Below are positions 56,029 to 64,000 of a stretch of 64,000 nt of DNA, piece by piece. The position numbers and the translations under genes are program-made. How positions within the stretch are numbered: position 1 is the first letter of the stretch; each line of letters begins with the position of its first letter. Origin of the DNA: Shinisaurus crocodilurus (lineage: Eukaryota; Chordata; Lepidosauria; Squamata; Shinisauridae). The stretch is taken from the NCBI GenBank assembly GCA_021292165.1, contig CM037877.1, positions 110,421,858-110,485,857 of the forward strand. The letters are read 5' to 3'. Under the pieces are notes generated by a model. The model ran no database searches and was not told the origin of the DNA. It worked only from the letters and a program-made list of their open reading frames with translations.

Positions 56029-56820
56029 CAGGGGTCTCCAACCTTTTTGGACCTGTGGGCACATTTTGGGGATTTGATAAACTGCTGTGGGTACCACCAC
56101 AAAATACCTAATCTGTGGATCACTGTGTAGGCATCTACTGTTGCATCTGTGGAACTTAGGCTGAGTCTTATTCAGCAAAAACATGTGTTTCATGTCTATT
56201 ACGCACTGCAACATCTCTTTAATAAGGGATTGTCTAATTCAGCTAATTGCTGGCAGTGCAATACAGCTAATGCTTCTTTTAAACATATGTTTTGGCAATG
56301 TCCAGTAGTTGCTTCTTTTTGGGAGAAGGTTATTACACGGATAAATTTTGTACTGGAACAGTCTTTAAAATTCACTGATGTACATGCTCTTTTAAATTAT
56401 TTACCTGCTTCATGGAAATTAACAAATGGAAGGGGAAATGGGTTCTCTGCGCCCTTTTGACAGCTCAAAGACTGATATTACAAAATTGCATTTCCTCCTG
56501 TAATGCAATGGAATGAGGACCTTACAGTGTTTTCGATATATGAATGGGTGGCATATAGATGCCAACTTCAAATGGATATCGTACTTATTTGGATATTTAG
56601 TCTGCTTTTGTTAAAGCCTATGTATAATTGGTAGAAAGTTGTATGCATTTCATACAAATCCATGTACATACCGTATATTAAAAAATGGATTTTTTTTTAA
56701 AAAAATGTAAAATGTTTTTTTGGGTACCCACAATCACCATGTTGGGGACACCTTGGCGGGTGCTATTGAAGGTGCCTGTGGGTGCCATGGCACCCACAGG
56801 CGCCGCTTTGGGGACTGCTG
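56029..56820. mobile_element. hAT element holding an L1 fragment
   Basis: Left CAGGGGTCTCCAACC and right TTTGGGGACTGCTG are related inverted ends. The target duplication is CCCTAAGG (56021-56028) against CCCTCAGG (56821-56828), one mismatch. The hAT body resumes on the right with GGGTACCCACAATCACCATG and TTGGGGACACC. The centre is an inserted LINE (about 56135-56720). Confidence 0.75.
56135..56720 (+). pseudogene. L1-clade ORF2 C-terminal fragment
   Basis: The 103-codon frame from 56149 reads HVFHVYYALQHLFNKGLSNS and then ANCWQCNTANASFKHMFWQC, a C-x2-C-x7-H-x4-C cysteine motif like L1 ORF2. A stop follows, and the frame can be traced further (SIYEWVAYRCQLQM). It ends in an A-rich run (56690-56707). 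The sequence differs from the L1s at 31210 and 47231, so it is a third, older lineage. Inserted into the hAT. Confidence 0.7.
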
Positions 56821-56829
56821 CCCTCAGGT

Positions 56830-56995
56830 GATGAAATTGTAACATCAGGAAAATATTAATAACTTTAAACAGGATTGAAAAGCATAAGAGAATAATTGCT
56901 TGAACAGATCATGTATGGTGAAGCCTAAAATGGAACAGTAATCTGCAACAGATGTGAAAATCTCACAGAAGCAATGTAAACAGGGTAAGAGAGGA
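56830..56995 (+). other. NRG1: NRG1 intron, no feature seen
   Basis: Nothing recognised. Confidence 0.4.
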
Positions 56996-56997
56996 CC

Positions 56998-57075
56998 TAA
57001 TTTTATTTATTTATTTATTTACGTTTATTTATCGCCCATCTGGCCGGCAAACCAGCCACCCTGGGCAATGTACCT
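56998..57075 (-). mobile_element. L2-type LINE 3' end, short fragment, minus strand
   Basis: (TTTA)n followed by TTTATCGCCCATCTGGCCGG and GCAAACCAGCCACCCTGGGC. On the minus strand this is the same 3' end as the insertion at 20263-20582. Confidence 0.75.
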
Positions 57076-57079
57076 CATG

Positions 57080-59880
57080 GCACAGTGTCTTCTTGGATGG
57101 TAATATTTAGGACCTTCCTAAGTGTATCATATGGCACATTCAACATACCTTCCAACTGTACATATCCAATCTTATATTTTCTGTTTACCTATACAGTAGG
57201 TACAGGACCTGTTGTCTTCCCTCTGTATGCCATTATGGTACAGAATTTCACCAAACACTAGAGTTTGCCATCATAAAGAGCAAGATACCAGCCTTCTTGC
57301 TTTGAAACTGGATCTAGTATTTGCAGATGTACCTTGGCCAATATTTAAAGCTCTGCGTCCCAAACATTGCCATGAATGGGAAATACACATATGGGACATT
57401 GTATATATAAACCATGTGCACAAGGAACATCTAGATTAGGTTGAACATACATGGAAATCCACAGATGTATAGCGTTCAGGAGTTTGATCTGTGACCGTGA
57501 ATTATTTGCAGATTATACATTTTAACATTAACTTTTCTAAGATTATTCAGTGATAAATTCCTGTCCCCCCACACTCACAAGCAGAATATTCACATTGCTT
57601 GCTGTGTAACCCCTATGAAGAGCAAGATTCTCATGTGATAAGTCACAAATACAACTGACAGATTCATCACCCATCATCCTCTTTCAAGGACTGAGTCACA
57701 GGGTAAGATTTATTCTCTAGACGTGTGAAATTTCAGTGTACACTGACATATGCAGTTATGCAGTAGTAAACCAGGCATACGTTGTTAGATGAAATTTGAC
57801 ACAACAAAGCTTGTGTTCCATTTAACACAGGCTTGCAAAAAGCTATTTGCCTGGTTGCTGGTTCCTCTTCCAGATAACCAGAGAAGGGAAGCTTTTGTAA
57901 GTTTTTATAGATCTGGCTCTGTTCTTAATTTAGTTCATCAATATGCCACAAATATCTGTTTATCCAACAGATGGGTTAGTAATTTGTGCTACAGTTCTTT
58001 GGATTTATTTACAAAGTTACAACTTGTCTTGTATAAAATGGGGTGAGATACATTTAGAGAACACATCAAATAGCCATTTTAGAATTTTCATGAATACACA
58101 GAACCAACTTACCCTGTGGGGTGTGGGTGTGTGTGTGTGAGAGAGAGAGGGGGGGGGAGAGAGACTTTTGGTTGCTTCTTAAAGGTGTGCTGAAGTAAAG
58201 TGCAGCAATATAGGTTAGGTAGCCGTGGCTGGCTTTGTAACATTATGTGTGTTTAACAAATGACAAAGACTGCAGTATGTTAACAACTAGCAGACCAACT
58301 CAGTTTACAGTGATACAGCTAAAGCTACAAACAAACATATGCAGCTGTCAGAGTTGCACACATTATGCCTGCCCTGTCGGAGTGAAGCCATGCTTGCTGG
58401 AACCTGTAGGCATAGCCCCTTAAGGCAGGGGTCTGTCTGTTCCATTTCCCTGAGGTGGGGCTGCCCCACAGCAGCAGGGAGGGAGAAGGCATATAACTCT
58501 GTCCCTCAGTGTACTAATCTCCCCTGGATTCAAACTGTATGGACTACAAAACTTGTGTTCTGGTTAGGGAAGTCTGCCCCTAGTGGCTGAAGATGTTATT
58601 GCAGGCTTTAACCTGGCGGACACATTTAAATTAATTAAAAGTAATTACGGTAATGCATTTTTAAAAAGGAACTAAACCTGAGGTGCCCACCCCTACAGTA
58701 CCCTTAATATGCATGGCAAGTTCCAGGTGTCTAAGGCCTTGAAGCTGTGTGGTGCTGACAGGCAGACACATAGATTATCCTCATGTATTTTGTGTGCACA
58801 TAAGTAATTTTCTTCATGGTTGCAATGTGTGTACATGTGTACCCTGCCCAAACTCTGGTCACCCAGGTCACACTATTACACAGCTCTTTGTGCTAGCGGA
58901 GTGAAGTTAGTTCAAGTTAGTGAGATGATAGTACCCTTATTATGACTAATGGTCGAAAAATATCTGGAATGCACAGTTCCAAAAATTAAGGCAACCCCCC
59001 AATAATATTCAGTTTACATCATGAAATCAAGATCTATCATAAATAGATGTACACTATCCAGCTCCCTCACAAGAAAACACAGTCCCACAGCTAGAGTTGC
59101 CTTTAAAGGGACAATTTGTCTTACTTGCTTTTTCTTCATGATTTTAGATTTAGATCTTAATGTATCCTTACCACTTGCTAAGGCCCCTAACTTCTACCAT
59201 ACATTAGAATGTGTGGCAGAAAACCACCCATGTTTTCATCAATACAGACAGCCATACAAAATTATGCTAGAAAATGACTTGGTAAATTGGTCATCTGTAT
59301 TTGGGCCATGCTTTATTTGGTGTGAGAATGAAATGCTAATGGATTGTTCAGTTTGGTTTGGAATTATGGAGCAACTGTCTCCAAAACTCTTCATTACAAA
59401 AAAAAAAAAAAAAGGCTATATATTTCCTGACAAATATGACAGCAATGTTTCCTTGTAATCTTTTCTGTGGAAGTGGGGTGGGGTATCATTTAGAAAGTCA
59501 GCTATAGAAATGTAAATTGTGATTGGAAGTGGTAAATTTGAATTTTCCAGTTTTGCAAGAAGCTCTCAGGAAGTTGTTTTAGGGCTCAGAAATGAATCAT
59601 TAATTGTTATATTGTCTTGCCACTCCAGGGAGTCTATCTATGAAAGGGGCATGCAGATATCCGCTCTTTAGGAATTAGGGGAAAGAAGCAATAGTAAGAA
59701 TTGCTCATGGAGAACAAATGTAATCAGTTAGAGAGTGAAGCCTGGAAGCTCAAGGGTGGCATCATTCCAGCAAGATTGAATGGACCTGGTGATTTTTCCT
59801 GATAGAGGTATCTAGTGTCTCCTTTCAGCTGATATCCAGTGCAAGCTTATTGCCCTCTTTCTCATGCGTTCCCCAAATAT
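57080..59880 (+). other. NRG1: NRG1 intron, no clear feature apart from a (GT)n(GA)n tract
   Basis: A (GT)n then (GA)n microsatellite lies at 58118-58165. ORFs at 57789-58046 and 59021-59458 have no recognisable domain. The latter contains a poly-A run (59397-59413). Confidence 0.35.
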
Positions 59881-59889
59881 ATCATGTCC

Positions 59890-60010
59890 TTATTTAAGCC
59901 ATGGTGGTGGGTTGTGGTGTGTGCCAGTGGCAATTTTGAATATTCAACCCCTCCACAGTGGTGTGCCATGGTTTGTTATGTCATTCGAACCCAGGCAGCA
60001 GGATTTGTTT
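59890..60010. repeat. Fragment of the foldback transposon family
   Basis: GGTGGTGGGTTGTGGTGTGT and TATGTCATTCGAACCCAGGC are the inverted terminal words of the family at 61369-61712. Confidence 0.5.
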
Positions 60011-60239
60011 GAGGGTTGTTTATGTGCCGTGACCGTTCCTATTTCAGAAACAAGCATTTCTGCTCGTTTGGGATTATTTTTAGAAGTGCCAAAACCCTGT
60101 TGGGTGAGCAGTGGATCCCACAAGCACATGGGCACAATAGGATATTACCCTTAACATATATTCCACACTACCTCCTTTCTGTTCTTCTTTCCCATACCCC
60201 CAGCCAAACTATTATGGAGACATAGCTCTGACTAATAGC

Positions 60240-61365
60240 AAAAAGAAATGCCTATTGTCTCAGTTAATTTTATTTCTAGAATTCTACTAATTTGAGATCC
60301 ATAAACCACTAAAAAAAAAATAGAAAAATCACCAAACTCAACTATCGGATTGTAATGTCCATTTGCTGATTTAAATACACCCTGAAAAGAGATGTTTTAG
60401 TTGGTGGCTGGTATATCACCTATTAGAATTCAGGTTTTAGAAATGGAATCTGCGATTCCCATTCCTTAGCACCCAAAATAGCTGCCTTTTGGGGGCGAAG
60501 AAATGGGGCCAGAACAGAGAATGTGAGAGATCATTCCACAATCAAATCTGGCATCAATTGCTTCAGACTAACTCAGTTGGGTTTTTATTTGCTAGCAGCT
60601 GCCTCTGTATGTGTAGATTTTGAACCTGTGTTGTTTTTCCCAGTTTCAACCCAGTTCAGAAATCTCACTGCAAATGAACAAACACACTGACTTATAGCTC
60701 TGTTCTCACCTTCATATAATGCATAAGACAGCATGGAGAGGGGAGCAGGATTATGCATTATATACCTGACCTCTCTCCGGGTTCAATGGATGGTGAGAAT
60801 AGCTCTATGCAAGTACAAGTGTACATTCAATTGAGAAACCTAATTGCAAATACAGTTGTAACTTAGCTGGTAAAGTCTGCTTTTACCTGCCAAATGCTAG
60901 GAGGTATAGGGTGGGGCCTGCAGGGACAATCCTACTCTACCCTCTGCTCTTTCAGTCTAGGCAAAATATAATTATTAACATGGCTGCTTGAGAAAAACAT
61001 TTCCAGCAGACAATTAGACAGGAAATTACCCCACTGAAACCCACTAAATTTAATGGGGAAATGACTGAATGACAAGAGGGAAGCACGCAAGCATAAGGCT
61101 AATTTATGTAGCACCAAACCATGGTTTGGCATCATTTGTGAACCAACCCAGAGATGCAGCATTGTGCTCTTCTACAAATGGTTCTTTTGAAGCATTTTTA
61201 GTGGATTATCAAATTGTTTGCATAGTTGCACCTGCACTTGCAATAGTCTGGGAGTCAACACATCTGTGTGTCTCTACTGGGTTTCCCATGGCTTCTATGC
61301 ACCTTGCTTGCATTGCCTATTAAGCTCTGCTTAACTCTCTGACTTTATAAACCTGCAGTTCTAAT
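60240..61365 (+). other. NRG1: NRG1 intron, no clear feature
   Basis: A short ACCATGGTTTGG motif near 61120 recalls the same foldback family. Nothing else supported. Confidence 0.35.
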
Positions 61366-61368
61366 AGA

Positions 61369-61712
61369 GCCAGTTCACATGACATGACAGCCCATCATAG
61401 GTTAATTTACCCATGAGGAGATGCGGGACACACCAGCCGCCATTGTGAATATGCTAGCCCTGGCCTGGGGTTGCCATGACTTGTTGTGTCATGCAAACCC
61501 AGCTGGCAGGGGTTAAACAAACCTTGTATAAACCTAAAACAGACCATGGGTTCTGCAAAAGTTGTTTAACCTCAAATAACCCCTACCCACTGGGATCAGA
61601 TGACACAACAAGCCACGGCAACCCCGTTTGCATATTCATAATAGTGGACAGCACACACCGTGGCACCCCAAGGGCTAATTAACCCATGGCAGGCTGTGTC
61701 ATCTGAACCAGG
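61369..61712. mobile_element. Foldback DNA transposon with nested inverted repeats, about 344 bp
   Basis: Outer arms: left CCAGTTCACATGACATGAC and right, as reverse complement, CTGGTTCAGATGACACAGCC. Inner arms: GGGGTTGCCATGACTTGTTG (61461 onward) and, as reverse complement, GGGGTTGCCGTGGCTTGTTG (ending near 61627). Both arm pairs share the TGTCAT and AACCC words, so one family member may lie inside another. Confidence 0.75.
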
Positions 61713-61714
61713 TC

Positions 61715-64000
61715 ATACATGTGTTTATGATGAGCAGTCTCTTGTTTACTGTCCAGTAACCCTTTCCATCCTGATTTTAGTTTCTTGGTGTCTGGATTAA
61801 AATTTACGCATTTAATTGGCTTACATTCAGTTTAGTTCTCTTAACACATAATGTTTAAGGATATAGTGGCCAGAAAAAGTATCAAAGATTTAAATGTTGG
61901 GGAGGGAAGTAGATCTTACATGTAAAGTAGATTGCAAAAATACAAACAGGCTGTGATGTGAAGATTTTGCTCTGTAACAGTCACTGAAAACCAGTGTTAG
62001 TATAACGAAGGATATATTTACTTAAACGCATGCTTCTTGAATGCTGCATAGATTTAACAATAAAATACTTCCTCTAGATTCCAGAGTCCGTTGCAGCAAA
62101 AACAATAAATGTTAGTATTTATGTACCACAGGACTTTTTTTTGTTGCTTTTGTCCTGTAATTCAGTAAAACAAGGAGAAGGATTGTTTATAATTTAAAAG
62201 TGCTAAAACAAATACAAGTCATGAATATTCTAGTTTAATTTTGCCCATCAATGATCTGTTCTTATCTTGTATAAGTTTGGGGTTTTACGTACACACATAC
62301 ACACTCCTCTACTCTTTCTCTTATCTTCTATGGCCTTTGACCCCACTGTTAAGTTTTTTGTCTGTATCCTTGTGTATATAAATAGATAGATCTACCAACT
62401 AAGGATAACAGTTCATGCATTAGGTGAAGCAGAAGGGTTAGTTTTTAAGGTACCACACAGTTCTTTTCTGTTTTTGCTGCAACAGACTAACATAGCTACC
62501 CTTCTAGAATTTATCAGTGACCTCGTGCTGGTGGAAGGCAGTATTCATGTGTAATAAAGCAAATTAGGGGGTTATATTTTTTTTCTAGTTGCATAGAATA
62601 CATTTATTTCATTAGCAAGCAGCATTTTTCCCTAATAGGATTAGTGTAAAGAATTATAAAGGATTTCCATATCAGCCAGGCACTCTTCTTGTACACACCA
62701 CACACACACTGAAGGGCTTTTGTAGGGAAAGTATATGTCAGCTGTCAGAGTTTAGCTAAAGAGGTTGCTGGTAATCAATGGCCACATGGGACAGATGGAG
62801 CCATCATTCAAGTGGAAGGCTGCAGCTCTTCCTGCCATGGTCTCAGATTTACATGGACAACAGGAAAAAGAACTACATATTAAGTCTGTGGAAATACCAC
62901 CACCTATTATGGTGCACCGCTAGTAAGAGCTTGAACAAAAGATTGAAGTGTATAAAAAGGAAGAACCTGAGAACTGACGCTTGTTTGCTTCACCTTAAAA
63001 ACTACTTTTAGAAGATGAAATTGCTTCTAGTAGAATTCCGCTCAACCTGCTTTTCCACAATAGACTAACATAGCTACCTTTGTATTGGGATATTATAGGA
63101 GGATTTTTCTAAAATTTACAATATGGAATCCTATTTATTTAAGATTAGTACTTTGACATCAAAAAGCATCTTGAGTGCCTTGTGAGTTTCCTCTTTTTCA
63201 AGCTTCCAATGACATGACATCGCTTCCTTACAATTTTTGGGTACTGTGTGCTCAAGGGAAAATTTCTTACATCTTGGGAGTATCTTGTGCACATGGAGCT
63301 GTGTTTTTCTTTCTAGAATAAAAAAACTTACTAGACTGCGCATGCTGATATGGCAGATATGTACCTGCAGTGAAATGTCTCTTAGCATGCCAGGAAATTA
63401 GTGTTGCTGACCTGCCTACCACAGTTTCATCTTTCTTGAAACTGTAAAAGACAGGACTCTTTTTTATTTTTAAAGTGTTCCTGCATTTACTCATTCAGTT
63501 CTCCTACAGGCACTAAATTCTGATGCTGCTCTCACCACGTGCCTTCTGGAAATTGCTGAGTAAATATACTTGCACTTAATCACATTAATATATCAAAGGA
63601 AATGTGCAAGCCTATTACTATCAGTTAATTGCTACAGGAATAATTTGAGCTTGTCTGCTGGGCTCTACAGAGTCCTGTTCTCCCCACAAAACCATGTGTG
63701 TTTCCCCCCCCAAAATTATTTGTTCTTACTTAGCTAGTCTATTTGGCAAGACCCTAGTCTAGGTCTATCTCGTCACCTAATGCAAAGGCTCATGCTTGCC
63801 TCTACCATTAACTGTAGCTTACCATTTGAAAGGTAAACAGCATATATAGACTTTCTAGCCTCTGCATCCACATAAATAATGTATTAAGCTTCCTGTACTG
63901 ATAAATTCTGGTTGGGGTGTGGAAGGCAAGAGGAAAGACAAAATGGGGGATGGACGGTAGTAAAAAAAGCTGCACATAATTACTTCCAGTTAGACCCTAG
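61715..64000 (+). other. NRG1: NRG1 intron, end of window
   Basis: AT-rich. AGACTAACATAGCTACC occurs at about 62487-62503 and 63062-63078 (in each case after a CAACAG or CACAAT word). This phrase is common in reptile interspersed repeats whose family I cannot name. No exon seen. Confidence 0.4.

Noticed and set aside
59021..59458. A 145-codon frame with several cysteines.
   Set aside because: The spacing of cysteines is not that of EGF or other known domains and the frame runs into a poly-A run. No splice-site support.
27535..64000. Possible NRG1 EGF-domain exon or the type III cysteine-rich exon downstream.
   Set aside because: I searched by eye for six-cysteine EGF patterns with a nearby acceptor and found none. 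These exons probably lie beyond the window, but a diverged exon could be missed.
1..64000. CRISPR array, operons or bacterial-type defence genes.
   Set aside because: No direct-repeat/spacer array, no ribosome binding sites, and the content is vertebrate intron with transposons.

Overview
The window looks like nuclear DNA of a squamate reptile, probably a lizard. It combines CR1, L2-type, L1 and DIRS retroelements, MIR-like SINEs and many hAT and mariner-type transposons. Birds lack recent L1 and DIRS copies and mammals lack DIRS, so the mix argues for a reptile. There is no bacterial-style gene content. Almost all of the window is intron and transposable elements.

The only host gene I can support is neuregulin 1 (NRG1) on the + strand. 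Three small exons with good splice sites are visible: a 125-bp exon for the C-terminal half of the Ig-like domain (2497-2621), then two 51-bp exons for the Ser/Thr-rich glycosylation spacer (25734-25784 and 27484-27534). All are in compatible phase (phase 1 at the later junctions). They would encode part of the extracellular region of a membrane-anchored ErbB ligand. The preceding Ig exon and the following EGF exon were not found here, so the rest is intron: 23.1 kb between exons A and B, 1.7 kb between B and C, and more than 36 kb after C.

Layout: 1-240 hAT end; 327-716 GC-rich minisatellite; 2497-2621 exon A; 4.1-8.9 kb LINE 3' ends around a decayed CR1; 10.7-13.1 kb cluster of DNA transposons, including a 126-bp-arm palindrome; 16.0-23.3 kb a DIRS-type tyrosine-recombinase retrotransposon invaded by a solo LTR, a LINE 3' end and a hAT element; 25.7 and 27.5 kb exons B and C; 31.1-32.8 kb a twin-primed (5'-inverted) L1; 37.3-38.9 kb a foldback transposon holding a GAGTC-dense hAT; 39.2-40.0 kb a truncated L1; 42.1-43.1 kb a TIR transposon; 43.2 kb a 5S rRNA/CR1 chimera; 44.6-46.6 kb an L2-type LINE split by two hATs; 46.6-53.5 kb a TIR transposon holding a nearly full-length L1; 56.0-56.8 kb a hAT holding an L1 3' fragment; 61.4-61.7 kb a nested foldback element.

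Many insertions have target-site duplications that can be read directly, so their ends are known to the base and their order of arrival can be inferred. No undescribed functional system stands out. The most interesting points are the nested insertion history, several almost perfect inverted repeats, and the divergence of the NRG1 exons.
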